From Mesorhizobium kowhaii (GTDB lineage: Bacteria > Pseudomonadota > Alphaproteobacteria > Rhizobiales > Rhizobiaceae), in assembly GCF_003253745.1 (NCBI RefSeq), contig NZ_MZXV01000013.1, forward strand, positions 1 through 64,000: 64,000 bases of DNA, in the 5' to 3' direction. Of this stretch, positions 1 to 8,503 are shown piece by piece. The stretch's first letter is position 1, and each line of letters opens with the position of its first letter. Under the pieces are notes generated by a model that saw only the letters and a list, made by a program, of their open reading frames with translations, searched no databases and was not told where the DNA came from. The position numbers and the translations under genes are program-made.

Positions 1-74
1 CGTCGCGACAGCCCCTCCCGCTCAACCGACGCAACAACCCGTTCGCGAAGATCCATCGAATAAGGCTTGCCCAT
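1..74 (-). mobile_element. IS630-family transposase, N-terminal fragment (runs off the window)
   Basis: The minus strand opens with an ATG at 74 and reads MGKPYSMDLRERVVASVERE, then leaves the window after 24 codons. This N-terminus (GKPYSxDLRERVV) is characteristic of the helix-turn-helix start of IS630-family transposases in rhizobia. A GGAGG-like ribosome binding site lies about 12 bases upstream. The remainder of the element and its far inverted repeat are outside the window. The near end probably lies between 75 and 188, where GAATCCCTTCGATTC forms a short imperfect dyad, but the exact terminus could not be fixed. Whether the element is intact cannot be judged. Confidence 0.7.
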
Positions 75-188
75 CCTTACCAACCTCCTTGCCTAGCAAG
101 AAGGTTGAATCAGATTTGCCACCCTAGGGGAATCCCTTCGATTCAGCCTCAATTCATCCCGCTCTAGCCGCAAGATCCTCGAATTGCC

Positions 189-959
189 CTATTCGATAAG
201 CCCCAGCCGCAATGCCTTCGCCACGGCCTGGTTGCGGTTGACGGCGTTGAGTTTCTGGGTGGATTGGGTCAGATACTGGTTGGCGGTATGCACCGAAAGC
301 TTCAGCAGCCGTGCGATCTCCTCGCTGGTGTTGCCATTGGCGGTCAGCTTCAGGCATTCGAGCTCGCGCTTGGAGATCGTGCGCATGCGGCCGGTATCGC
401 TCGGGCGGATGCGGGCGACAGCGGCGAACAGCGAAAAGCAACGGGCGTGGATCTCGTAGAGCGCGTCCTGCGGCAGGACGATCTCGGACCCCAGGAAGAC
501 AACAAGGCCGCATTGCCCACGATCGGCATGGACGGGGAAGGCGATGCCGCTCGTGCCAGGCGCCAGCGGCGCCATCTGCTCGGTCCAGGCGAGATTGCCG
601 AACGTCTCCGCCATGGCGGCGACGCCATCGTCCGTCCACCAGCGCGGCTCCGTCGAGTTGCGGGTGTGGCGCACGATCTCCTCGCCATTGGCGCCCGAAA
701 TGAACTTGGTCGCCACCGCAATGCCGGGATAGTCGGAATCGAGGCAAGGGACGAGCCGTGCCCGTTCAGGCGACGGGCTGACGAAGAACAGGCCGAAGGC
801 CGAGGCGTTGATGTCGACGGCGATCCAGCGGCAGCGGCGCACGGCATCTGGAATGGTGACGGCGTGATGGGTCTCGGAGCCGAGCGAGAAGGCGCCGAAC
901 GGATTGCGCTGCTCGTTGAAAAGAGCCTCGGCAGCTTCCTTGATATCGGCCTGTTTCAA
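189..959 (-). CDS. LuxR-family transcriptional regulator (second of a coupled pair)
   Basis: A 256-residue regulator. The C-terminal 65 residues form a GerE/LuxR-type helix-turn-helix (ISKRELECLKLTANGNTSEE, then a recognition-helix region with VHTANQYL). The N-terminal 180 residues resemble a diverged autoinducer-binding domain, with DSDYPG, RWWTDDG and a G-x-x-FPV segment where acyl-homoserine-lactone receptors carry conserved D-P, W and G residues. The preferred start is a TTG at 959 that overlaps the TGA of the upstream regulator (ATTTGA), with GGAGCGG just before it. Further upstream the frame only shadows the neighbouring gene. No LuxI-type synthase lies nearby, so it may be an orphan receptor. 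Ligand binding is inferred only. Confidence 0.8.
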   Translation of the reverse strand: MKQADIKEAAEALFNEQRNPFGAFSLGSETHHAVTIPDAVRRCRWIAVDINASAFGLFFVSPSPERARLVPCLDSDYPGIAVATKFISGANGEEIVRHTRNSTEPRWWTDDGVAAMAETFGNLAWTEQMAPLAPGTSGIAFPVHADRGQCGLVVFLGSEIVLPQDALYEIHARCFSLFAAVARIRPSDTGRMRTISKRELECLKLTANGNTSEEIARLLKLSVHTANQYLTQSTQKLNAVNRNQAVAKALRLGLIE

Positions 960-1666
960 ATGATGCCGCTCCTGATCGCCGTGGCGATGGCCATCGCGCG
1001 GTTGCTGGCCGCGAATTTCTGGATGGCGTGGGTGATGTAGCTGTTGACGGTGTTGGAGGAGACGCCAAGGATGACGGCGACCTCGTCGGTGGTCTTGCCT
1101 TCGGAGACCCAGAACAGGCATTCGCGCTCGCGGTCCGACAGCGGATCCTGCATGGCGGCGGCGGCGATCAATTGCGGGATGTGCGAGAGCGCATAGCAGC
1201 ATTTCAGCTGCGCCCGCATCAGCGCCGGCTGGTCGATGTTGCCGGCAGCCGCTGCCGAGAACAAGGCGAACAGGCGCTGGCGGCCGACATTCAGCTTGAG
1301 CGAATAGACCTCGGCATGACCGAGCACATCGAGAAGGCGGGCCTCCTCGCCGGTGACCAATCCGTCTGTCTCGGGCGCCTGGGATGCCACCAGCGGTCTC
1401 GGGCGGATACCGGGCGCGACGGTGAGCGCACCTTGTGCAAGCCCGGCGATCAGCCGTTTGCCGATCAGCTCGATGGCGTCGAAAATCCAGTTGGACGAGA
1501 CGATGCGCGCATCGTTGCGGTCCTGATCGTGGACAATGGCGACCAGCATGTAGCTGTCGGCGCCGATCTCGGCGGTCAGCTGCATGAAAAAGCTTGTGAG
1601 ATCACCGCGCGACGTCAGGCGCGAGCCCAATGTATCGGATTGAAGAAGCGCGGCGGGACTGCTCAT
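956..1666 (-). CDS. LuxR-family transcriptional regulator (first of a coupled pair)
   Basis: A 236-residue protein with a C-terminal LuxR-type helix-turn-helix (LSDRERECLFWVSEGKTTDE followed by VSSNTVNSYITHAIQKF). The N-terminal 160 residues should be a sensor domain but show no clear autoinducer-binding signature. I chose the ATG at 1666 (MSSPAALLQ). An in-frame ATG at 1738 and a longer frame to 1795 exist but add a basic, uncharacteristic leader. The gene ends at TGA 956-958, which overlaps the next regulator's TTG start, so the two are probably made from one message by translational coupling. Their HTH regions are similar, which suggests an old tandem duplication. Targets are unknown. Confidence 0.82.
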   Translation of the reverse strand: MSSPAALLQSDTLGSRLTSRGDLTSFFMQLTAEIGADSYMLVAIVHDQDRNDARIVSSNWIFDAIELIGKRLIAGLAQGALTVAPGIRPRPLVASQAPETDGLVTGEEARLLDVLGHAEVYSLKLNVGRQRLFALFSAAAAGNIDQPALMRAQLKCCYALSHIPQLIAAAAMQDPLSDRERECLFWVSEGKTTDEVAVILGVSSNTVNSYITHAIQKFAASNRAMAIATAIRSGII

Positions 1667-2171
1667 TCTTGTTGCTTTTGGCCGGAATCGTTTCTGCTGT
1701 CCGGATGCTGGTGCCAGCCGCCGAACCCGAATACGCATTACTTTGACGAAGACACACGCGTGGCGCAGGGCTGCGCCAACCAGATCCGAATCCATTCAGG
1801 GAACGCGAAGCCGTCCGCGTCTGATGCCGGAAAACTCCGGAACAAGAGACTTTGGGTGGTTGCCGCGCCCCCCAAGGACCGGCTGATTCGGGTCTAATCT
1901 ACCCGCAGTTGAATCTGACATCAAACGCGATTTGACAAAATCGAATCCGGTGGACTCACGTGCGACTCAGAGGCGGACTCCCAAGCCCTTTCACCGCCCT
2001 TGGGTCGCGGAAACGCCGACACGAAAAAGCCAGACGTTGTTGTTATCTTGCCGTATCGAGGGCCAATCGATTCCGATAGGTTTCCGCTGACCTGCAGGGA
2101 TGGGCGTCCCTTCGGTCGGACTGGGCGAGATGGGCAGCGCCTGTTCGCGGCCATCGGCATGGGGGGTGATC
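1667..2171. other. Intergenic region between the LuxR pair and the TMEM43 locus
   Basis: About 500 bases with no gene I can support. Open frames here on both strands lack ribosome binding sites and recognisable domains. The region must hold the promoter of the minus-strand LuxR pair. AT-richer sequence at about 1910-1950 contains two TTGA-rich patches (TTGAATCTGACATC and TTTGACAAAATCGAATC) that could serve as promoter elements, but no convincing -35/-10 pair could be fixed. Confidence 0.4.
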
Positions 2172-2261
2172 ATGAAGCGGGTTTTCCTGGCGTTCACGGT
2201 GGCGCTTGCGGTTTTGAACGGTGTGTGGGCGGCAGCCCCCGCGCAAATCCACGCCGACTGA
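2172..2261 (+). CDS. Possible 29-residue secreted peptide
   Basis: A short ORF that starts with a Lys-Arg N-terminus, has a hydrophobic run (VFLAFTVALAVLNGVWA) and ends in an AAPA-type signal peptidase site followed by only seven residues. The ATG at 2172 has a strong purine tract, GGGGGGTGATC, immediately upstream. It lies 63 bases before the TMEM43-family gene on the same strand, so it could be a leader peptide or a small membrane peptide of that operon. No family is recognised. It could also be the start of a decayed gene. Confidence 0.35.
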   Translation: MKRVFLAFTVALAVLNGVWAAAPAQIHAD

Positions 2262-2324
2262 TCGGTTACATGCCCGGCCGCCGGCCGCGCGTAAATCTTG
2301 GCACTGTTGGTTTCGGGGGAAACG

Positions 2325-3518
2325 ATGAGCGATTCATTTCGGGAAGTTACATCCGTCTCGTGGTTCGGGCGGATCAAGCGCGCGGTCGGCGGGGTTATCT
2401 TCGGCCTGCTGCTGATCGTGCTCATGGTGATCGGCCTGTTCTGGAACGAGGGCCGCGCGGTGCAGACGGCACGCTCTTTGGCCGAAGGTGCCGGCGCTGT
2501 GGTTTCTATCGACGCGGGTAGCGTCGATGCCGCCAATGACAGCAAGCTGGTGCATGTCAGCGGGCCGGTGACGGCGGACAGCGGCTTGTCCGACCCGGAT
2601 TTCGGTATCGCGGCGCAAGGGCTGCGACTTTCGCGCGACGTCGAGATGTATCAGTGGAAGGAAGAGTCCAAATCCGAGACCACCAAGAAACTTGGCGGCG
2701 GCGAAGAGACGGTGACCACCTACAGCTATTCGAAGGTATGGGACGACAGCCAGATCGACTCGTCGGATTTCAAGAAGCCGGACGGCCACCAGAATCCACC
2801 GATGGCGATCCACAGCCGGACTTTCCAGATTCCGGAAGGCAAGCTTGGCGCTTTCACGCTCGACACGCCCGTGCTCGATCGTATCGAAGGTGACAAGGAT
2901 TATTCGCTGTCGGCCAATCAGTCGGCCGCGATAAAGGCTGCCTATACCGGCACCAGGCCGCTCGGCATCGTCGACGGCAAGATCTATCTCGGTGCCGACA
3001 CGACAGCGCCAGCGCTGGGCGACTACCGCATCGGCTACGAACTGGCGCCGCTAGGCGTGGTCAGCATCGTGGCGCGCCAGGCCGGCAGCCGGTTCGAACC
3101 TTACCAGACGTTGGCCGGCGACGAATTGCTGATGGTCGACCCCGGCACTGTCCCGGCCGACAAGATGTTCGCCGAAGCGGTCTCCGAGAACACGCTGATC
3201 ACCTGGCTGCTGCGCGCCGCCGGCCTGCTGCTGCTGACCATCGGCTTTGCCTTGTTCCTCAGCCCGATCGGCGTGATCCTCGACGTCATCCCGTTCCTCG
3301 GCAGCATGGCGCGGATGGGGACCGGCATCATCGCCTTTTTCCTGGCGATCCTGGTCGGCACGACGACGATCGCCATCGCCTGGTTCTGGTATCGGCCGGT
3401 GCTGGCGGTGGGCATCCTGGCAGCCGGCGTCGTCGCGGCGGCGGTGGTCTACTATCTCGGCCGCTCACGCAAGGCAGCTGCAGCAGCGGTCGTGCCGGGC
3501 ACCGGCAACGCGACCTGA
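2325..3518 (+). CDS. TMEM43/DUF1625-family membrane protein
   Basis: A 397-residue protein with one transmembrane helix near the N-terminus (GGVIFGLLLIVLMVIGLFW), a soluble region of about 250 residues containing the family segment FWNEGRAV, and a cluster of hydrophobic helices in the last 110 residues. This is the layout of bacterial TMEM43 (LUMA) homologues, whose role in bacteria is not established. I chose the ATG at 2325 because GGGGGAA sits just upstream. An in-frame ATG nine codons earlier has no such site. The soluble region is acidic and lies between membrane anchors, as in the family. A hairpin follows the stop. Confidence 0.8.
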   Translation: MSDSFREVTSVSWFGRIKRAVGGVIFGLLLIVLMVIGLFWNEGRAVQTARSLAEGAGAVVSIDAGSVDAANDSKLVHVSGPVTADSGLSDPDFGIAAQGLRLSRDVEMYQWKEESKSETTKKLGGGEETVTTYSYSKVWDDSQIDSSDFKKPDGHQNPPMAIHSRTFQIPEGKLGAFTLDTPVLDRIEGDKDYSLSANQSAAIKAAYTGTRPLGIVDGKIYLGADTTAPALGDYRIGYELAPLGVVSIVARQAGSRFEPYQTLAGDELLMVDPGTVPADKMFAEAVSENTLITWLLRAAGLLLLTIGFALFLSPIGVILDVIPFLGSMARMGTGIIAFFLAILVGTTTIAIAWFWYRPVLAVGILAAGVVAAAVVYYLGRSRKAAAAAVVPGTGNAT

Positions 3519-3527
3519 TCGCGAGAG

Positions 3528-3548
3528 CCGGGCAGCAACGCTGCCCGG
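3528..3548 (+). terminator. Hairpin after the TMEM43-family gene
   Basis: A perfect 9-base stem (CCGGGCAGC / GCTGCCCGG) with a three-base loop starts 10 bases after the stop codon at 3518. It is followed by a C-rich then T-containing stretch instead of a clean T-run, so intrinsic termination is plausible but not certain. Confidence 0.45.
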
Positions 3549-3566
3549 TCCCCCGTCTTGCTTATG

Positions 3567-3609
3567 CCTGTCGTTGCCCCAAAACCGCTGCACGCTCTTG
3601 GGCGACAGG
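3567..3609. repeat. Palindromic intergenic repeat, copy 1
   Basis: An imperfect palindrome with outer arms CCTGTCG and CGACAGG and inner sequence CCCCAAAACCGCTG ... CTCTTGGG. A second copy with the same inner words (CAAAACCGCTG and TTTTGGGCGACA) is found at 17343-17382. The shared interior shows a dispersed repeat family and not a chance hairpin. It lies between two converging genes. Confidence 0.65.
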
Positions 3610-3612
3610 TGT

Positions 3613-4644
3613 TTATCTGCCCTCGAAACCGGTCAGCACGCCGACGGCATTGACGCCGATCTCCTCGACGGCGTAGCCGCCTTCCATGACGAACAGTGTC
3701 GGCAGGCCAAGCTTCGCGATGCGGCGGCCGATCTTGGGATAGTCTGATGTCTTCAGCTTGAACTGGCTGATCGGGTCCTTCTCGAAAGTGTCGACGCCGA
3801 GCGAGACGACGACGACGTCCGGCGCGTAAGCGGCAAGCCTGGCGCAGGCATCTTCAAGCGAGGCATTCCAGGCGTCCCAGCCGGTGCCGACGGGCATCGG
3901 ATAGTTGATGTTGAAGCCTTCGCCTTGGCCTTCGCCGCGTTCGTCGGCATGGCCGAGGAAGAAGGGATATTCGACCATCGGATCGCCATGCAGATTGAGG
4001 ACCTGCACGTCGGCGCGGTCATAGAAGATCTCCTGCGTGCCGTTGCCATGATGGTAGTCGACATCGAGGATGGACACACGGCTGGCGCCCTGGTCGCGGA
4101 ACCATTGCGTGGCGACGGCGGCGTTGTTGATGAAGCAATAGCCGCCCATGAATCCTGCTCCCGCATGATGGCCGGGCGGGCGGCAGAGCGCGAAGGCTGA
4201 TGCCTCACCGCCCTTGACCAGGCCGGCGGCGGTCAGCGCCACGTCATAGGACGACTTGATCGCGGCCCATGTGCCTTCGACGAAGGTGGCGCCGGCATCG
4301 AAGGAATAGTAACCGAGCAGGGCGTCGATACGCTTTGGCGGCACGTCGCCGCGCAGGCCGCGCGTCGGCCATGTGAACGGCATCGCCGAGCCCTTGAAAC
4401 CGGCTTCCGTCCATTGCGGCCAGACCGTCGGCAGGAAGTCGATGTAGTCGGCCTTGTGGACGCGCTTGGCGGCGGCAAGTTCGTGCTCAAGCGGCGGGAC
4501 GATCGGACCCAGTTTCTCGCTTTCGACCCGCCCCCTGATGAATTCGGCCCGCGAAGGCTTTTCGAAACCCGGCACGATGGCGCTTGTGACAAGTTCCATT
4601 TGGCCAGCATGGCCAGCATGAAGCGGCGAATAGACAGTCTTCAT
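3613..4644 (-). CDS. Acetylpolyamine amidohydrolase / class II histone deacetylase-like protein
   Basis: A 343-residue Zn-dependent deacetylase of the arginase/deacetylase fold. Visible motifs are RPPGHHAGAGFMGGYCFINN (active-site His pair and glycine-rich loop) and LDVDYHHGNGTQEIFY (metal ligands). Length and motif order match bacterial acetylpolyamine amidohydrolases, which remove acetyl groups from acetylated putrescine, cadaverine or spermidine in the cytoplasm. The start MKTVYSPLHAGH is typical of the family. It is followed on the same strand, 23 bases upstream, by a TetR regulator, and a Pot-type polyamine importer lies about 2.8 kb away. Together these suggest use of imported acylated polyamines. 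The exact substrate is not readable from sequence. Confidence 0.88.
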   Translation of the reverse strand: MKTVYSPLHAGHAGQMELVTSAIVPGFEKPSRAEFIRGRVESEKLGPIVPPLEHELAAAKRVHKADYIDFLPTVWPQWTEAGFKGSAMPFTWPTRGLRGDVPPKRIDALLGYYSFDAGATFVEGTWAAIKSSYDVALTAAGLVKGGEASAFALCRPPGHHAGAGFMGGYCFINNAAVATQWFRDQGASRVSILDVDYHHGNGTQEIFYDRADVQVLNLHGDPMVEYPFFLGHADERGEGQGEGFNINYPMPVGTGWDAWNASLEDACARLAAYAPDVVVVSLGVDTFEKDPISQFKLKTSDYPKIGRRIAKLGLPTLFVMEGGYAVEEIGVNAVGVLTGFEGR

Positions 4645-4667
4645 AGAATTCCTCTCGAAGTGCGAAA

Positions 4668-5321
4668 TCAGTCAAGATCGAGATAGGGGCTCACCAGAGC
4701 GAGCCACATAGTTTCCACATCGTCTTCGATGAGGTCGAACGTCCTGCGATCTTTTTTCAGCCCCACAAGCCGGCAGACGTGCCCGACCTCCATCATCACC
4801 ACGCCGAGCCGGCCGGCGATCTTGTCTTCAAGAGCCGGGTTCACATGCTGCAGCCATGCGGCGTAGAGGGCGATGATCTGGTCGTCATATTCGTTCTGGA
4901 TCGGCCTGAGGTCGGCGTTGCCTGAAATAGCCTCGATCACCGGCATCAGGCTGGCGTTTTCGAGATAGAGCCTGGACGTGTCGATGAAGAGCTTGCGCAC
5001 TTCCTGCCGAAACTCTTCGCGGTTGGTGGGCGGGGCGACCTTGATGCGCTTCGCGATCACCTCGGGAAAGGATGACAGCCAGCGCCGGGCGAGGTCCAGA
5101 AGAATGGCTTCCTTGTTGGGAAAGTATTGGTAGACCGAACCGACCGACAAGCCTGCGCGCTGCGCAATGGCGAGCGTCGTCGGCGTCTTGGTTCCTTGCT
5201 CCCGCGTCAAGATCAGGGCCGCGTCCAGAATCCTGTCGACCACCTTGCTCGACCGTTGTTGTCGCGGCTGCTTGCGCGGTTCGAGCGCTATCCTGGTTTT
5301 GCGGTCGAGACTGCGCTTCAC
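4668..5321 (-). CDS. TetR-family transcriptional regulator
   Basis: A protein of about 217 residues with an N-terminal TetR helix-turn-helix (VVDRILDAALILTREQGTKT, then AGLSVGSVYQYFPNKEAI) and a helical ligand-binding C-terminus. The GTG start at about 5321 gives the usual family length and has GGGGACATCAGG upstream. A longer frame reaches an ATG at 5426 but adds 35 residues without character. It is divergent from the amidohydrolase gene and lies upstream of the acetylpolyamine amidohydrolase on the same strand, so it probably controls one or both. An inverted repeat TTATCC (5430-5435) / GGATAA (5449-5454) in the divergent promoter is a possible operator. Confidence 0.8.
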   Translation of the reverse strand: MKRSLDRKTRIALEPRKQPRQQRSSKVVDRILDAALILTREQGTKTPTTLAIAQRAGLSVGSVYQYFPNKEAILLDLARRWLSSFPEVIAKRIKVAPPTNREEFRQEVRKLFIDTSRLYLENASLMPVIEAISGNADLRPIQNEYDDQIIALYAAWLQHVNPALEDKIAGRLGVVMMEVGHVCRLVGLKKDRRTFDLIEDDVETMWLALVSPYLDLD

Positions 5322-5580
5322 TGCCTGATGTCCCCGTTCCCCGCCCGGTCCCAACACATGCGCAGGGTGTTGTCCACAATACATTCCAAATTCCGCATGT
5401 TGACAAACGCGAATAATTAGTCGCATTCTTTATCCACGCTGTCCTTAGGGATAACAAGGGGAATTTCGAAGACAGCGCGCTGGCATCATTTTTTTGTCCC
5501 ATAGCGCCGCTCCAGTGGAGTGGCCGGTCGTGAGCACAGGGTTGTCGGTCTCAGTCAGTCGTCAAAAGCGCGGAGTCGCG

Positions 5581-7260
5581 ATGTCTGTCACGGGTGCGGG
5601 TCATAATGCTGATCTGATCGTCATCAACGGTCGTGTTCTGACCATGGACGATGGCAATCCCGCCACCGAGGCTGTTGCCGTCAAGGACGGCGCCATCATC
5701 GCCATTGGCAGCCGCGCCTCCATCGAAGAGCTCAAGGGACCGGCCACCAAGATCATCGACGCCAAGGGCGGTTCAGTGATCCCGGGCTTCATCGAAGCCC
5801 ACATGCATCTGTTTTCAGGCGGGGCTGAACTTGCTCACCTCCAGCTCACGGGTATTCACGGGTTCGAGGCGCTGCAAAAGGCGATCCGCGATTATGCGCC
5901 AACGCGGCCGGATGCGAAAATGCTGGTCGGGCAGGGCGTCGACTACACCGTGCTCGGCAGCGAGCGGGTGACGCGTCACCATCTCGACGCCATTTTGCCC
6001 GATCGCCCCTTCTGCATGGCGGCGCCCGACCATCACACAATGTGGGCCAACACCCGGGCGCTGGAAATGGCCGGCATCCTGCATGGGTGTACGCTCGGCC
6101 CGGGCAACGAGATCGTCATGGGCGATGATGGTCTGGCTGGCGGCGAATTGCGCGAGGGCGAAGCGTTCGGTCCGGTGCTTGACCTTGCCGGCGAAAGCCG
6201 GGTGCGGCTGGGCCTGGCCACCGGCGGCGAGCCGGACCCGATGCCGACCGCGGCCGAGCGGGCCGCCGACCGCGATATCATGCGGCGCGGGCTGGCCTGG
6301 TGCGCGCGCCATGGCATCACCTCGATCCAGAACATGGACGGCAATCTCTATCAGCTTGAGCTGCTGGCCGAGATCGAAGCCGAGGAAGGGCTGCCCTGCC
6401 GCGTGCAGATACCGTTCCACTACAAGAATTTCATGACGCTCGACATGCTCGACAAGGCGTCCGACATGGCCGAGCGCTACAACAGCGAGTGGCTGTCGTC
6501 GGGCATGGTCAAGGTGTTCTACGACGGGGTGCTCGATTCCTGGACGGCTGTCATGGTCGAGCCCTATGCCGACCGTCCCGACTGGGTGGGCGAGCCGCTG
6601 TTCACGCCGCAACAATTCATCGATCTGGCTGTCGCTGTCGACAGACGCGGGCTGCAGATCGCCGTGCATTCGATCGGCGACGGCGCCGTGCGGGCTGTCC
6701 TTGACGGCTATGAGGCGGCACAGAAAGCCAACGGCAAGCGCGACAGCCGCCACCGGATTGAGCACATCGAGGTCACCACCACCGCCGACGTTCCGCGTTT
6801 CGCCGAACTCGGCGTCATCGCCTCCATGCAGCCGCCGCACCCGCCTGGCGCCATGGATTTTCCACTGGAGCCAACCATATCGCGCATCGGGCCGGCCCGT
6901 TGGCCGTTGAGCTATGCCTGGCGGACCTTGAAGGATGCCGGCGCGCGTGTCGTCTTCGCGTCGGACTGGCCGGTGTCGCCGGTCGATCCGATCCTGGGCA
7001 TTCAGGCGGCAGTGTTGCGCAAGCCGTGGGCAGAAGGCGACCCGGACCAGAGTTTCTCGCTGCATGAATCCCTCGCCGGTTACACCGTCGAAGGCGCCTA
7101 TGCCGAGTTCGCCGAGCACCGCAAAGGCTTGATAAGACCCGGCTACATGGCCGATCTGGTGGTGCTCTCGGCCGATATCGAGGCGACCGCGCCGGAGGCG
7201 TTGCACAAGGTGCATCCGGTGACGACGATCTGTGGCGGCAAGCTTACCTATCAGGCCTGA
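5581..7260 (+). CDS. Amidohydrolase, YtcJ-type (amidohydrolase 3 family)
   Basis: A 559-residue metal-dependent hydrolase. It has the N-terminal composite-barrel strand (ADLIVINGRVLTMDD), the metal-binding HxH in GFIEAHMHLF, and downstream His and Asp ligands in the segments AVHSIGDGAV, HRIEHIE and FASDWPVSP. These are typical of YtcJ-like amidohydrolases. The family hydrolyses amide or related C-N bonds, but physiological substrates are mostly unknown. I chose the ATG at 5581 (MSVTGAGHNADL) because GCGGAG precedes it. A longer frame from 5494 is possible. The ABC importer starts 140 bases downstream on the same strand, which suggests the enzyme acts on the imported compound. Confidence 0.82.
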   Translation: MSVTGAGHNADLIVINGRVLTMDDGNPATEAVAVKDGAIIAIGSRASIEELKGPATKIIDAKGGSVIPGFIEAHMHLFSGGAELAHLQLTGIHGFEALQKAIRDYAPTRPDAKMLVGQGVDYTVLGSERVTRHHLDAILPDRPFCMAAPDHHTMWANTRALEMAGILHGCTLGPGNEIVMGDDGLAGGELREGEAFGPVLDLAGESRVRLGLATGGEPDPMPTAAERAADRDIMRRGLAWCARHGITSIQNMDGNLYQLELLAEIEAEEGLPCRVQIPFHYKNFMTLDMLDKASDMAERYNSEWLSSGMVKVFYDGVLDSWTAVMVEPYADRPDWVGEPLFTPQQFIDLAVAVDRRGLQIAVHSIGDGAVRAVLDGYEAAQKANGKRDSRHRIEHIEVTTTADVPRFAELGVIASMQPPHPPGAMDFPLEPTISRIGPARWPLSYAWRTLKDAGARVVFASDWPVSPVDPILGIQAAVLRKPWAEGDPDQSFSLHESLAGYTVEGAYAEFAEHRKGLIRPGYMADLVVLSADIEATAPEALHKVHPVTTICGGKLTYQA

Positions 7261-7293
7261 CGATGGCATGAGGCTTGCTAGCCAAAACTACGA

Positions 7294-7311
7294 ATTGAAC
7301 TGTGATTCAAT
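7294..7311. promoter_or_regulatory. Candidate operator upstream of the Pot-type operon
   Basis: An 18-base dyad with perfect 6-base arms, ATTGAA and TTCAAT, around CTGTGA. It sits about 90 bases before the GTG start of the ABC ATPase gene, in the gap after the amidohydrolase. Its size fits a dimeric regulator, possibly the nearby TetR protein. No regulator assignment can be made from sequence alone. Confidence 0.35.
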
Positions 7312-7400
7312 GCCGGGCTTGCCAACATACCGGCCTTGTGTTCACATCAAACAGGGGACAACTCCGCCAGCAAGAGCGGGGTCAACAGTGAGGCGTAATC

Positions 7401-8501
7401 GTGCCGGACAAACCGGATCGGAATGCGATTGAAGTTGTCAAAGTAAGCAAAATTTTCGGATCAGGAGAGGGGCAAGTCGCTGCCCTCGACACGGTCTCAG
7501 TATCCATCCGCGAGAATGAGTTCTTCACGCTGCTCGGCCCGTCCGGCTGTGGAAAGACGACGTTACTGCGGCTGATTGCCGGCTTCGACTTTCCAACCGC
7601 CGGCGAAATCCTGCTCTATGGCCAGGACATCGCGCCGTTGCCGCCGTTCAAACGGCCGGTCAACACCGTCTTCCAGTCCTATGCGCTGTTTCCGCACATG
7701 ACGGTCGCCGAGAATATCGGCTTTGGCCTAGAGATGCTGGGCAAACCGAAGGCCGAGATCAAGGCGCGCGTCGACGCGATGTTGAAGCTGGTCAAGATGG
7801 AAGCGCTCAGCGCGCGCCGCACCAGCCAGATCTCCGGCGGCCAGCAGCAGCGCGTGGCGCTGGCTCGCGCCTTGGCGCCGCAGCCCAAGGTGCTGTTGCT
7901 CGATGAGCCGCTCTCCGCGCTCGACTACAAGCTGCGCAAGGAAATGCAGATCGAACTGAAGCGGCTGCAGCACGAGACCGGTATCACCTTCATCTTCGTC
8001 ACCCACGACCAGGAAGAAGCGCTGACCATGTCGGACCGCATCGCGGTGATGTCGTCGGGCAAGATCCTGCAGGTCGGCTCGCCGCGCGACATCTATGACC
8101 GGCCGTCGGAACGCTTCGTCGCCGATTTCATCGGCGAGTCGAACTTCCTCAAGGCTGAGGTGGTTGGTGTCTCGGGAGGCCGGGCAACGGTAAAACTGTC
8201 GTCGGGCACGGAAATCCCGGCCTCGCTGCCGGAGGGCCTGGTTCCCCAGGGCAAGGTTACCATCGTCGTGCGCCCCGAACATGCGCAGTTGAGCGCCGCC
8301 AACTCCGGCGCTTCGCTGTCGGGCATGGTCGAGAACATCGTCTATCTCGGTACCGACACGCATTTCCATCTGCGCCTTGCCGATGGTGAGCCCTTCATCG
8401 TGCGGCGCCAGAACAGTCGCGGCACCGGCGACGGAATCGTCCAGGGCGGCAAGGTCGGCATCCTGATTGGCGGCGACGCCGCTCAGGTCTTGAAGGACTG
8501 A
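7401..8501 (+). CDS. potA: ABC transporter ATPase, spermidine/putrescine type
   Basis: A 366-residue ATPase of the PotA class. Walker A is GPSGCGKTT, the signature is ISGGQQQR, Walker B is VLLLDEP, and the H-loop is in [11 protein letters not shown]-terminal TOBE domain covers the last 100 residues. It energises the two permeases that follow at the cytoplasmic face. The start is a GTG at 7401 with GTGAGG upstream. Two bases separate its stop from the next gene, so it is the first gene of a four-gene operon. The symbol reflects the family, and the real substrate could be another polyamine-like cation. Confidence 0.88.
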   Translation: MPDKPDRNAIEVVKVSKIFGSGEGQVAALDTVSVSIRENEFFTLLGPSGCGKTTLLRLIAGFDFPTAGEILLYGQDIAPLPPFKRPVNTVFQSYALFPHMTVAENIGFGLEMLGKPKAEIKARVDAMLKLVKMEALSARRTSQISGGQQQRVALARALAPQPKVLLLDEPLSALDYKLRKEMQIELKRLQHETGITFIFVTHDQEEALTMSDRIAVMSSGKILQVGSPRDIYDRPSERFVADFIGESNFLKAEVVGVSGGRATVKLSSGTEIPASLPEGLVPQGKVTIVVRPEHAQLSAANSGASLSGMVENIVYLGTDTHFHLRLADGEPFIVRRQNSRGTGDGIVQGGKVGILIGGDAAQVLKD

Positions 8502-8503
8502 CG

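Noticed and set aside
960..1202. N-terminal extension of the second LuxR gene to 1202
   Set aside because: The extra 81 codons only re-read the first LuxR gene in another frame and contain many Arg and His residues. The TTG at 959 has a ribosome binding site and overlaps the upstream stop.
1991..2545. A long open frame on the minus strand over the start of the TMEM43 gene
   Set aside because: No recognisable domain or ribosome binding site. The opposite strand holds a gene with a clear family match.
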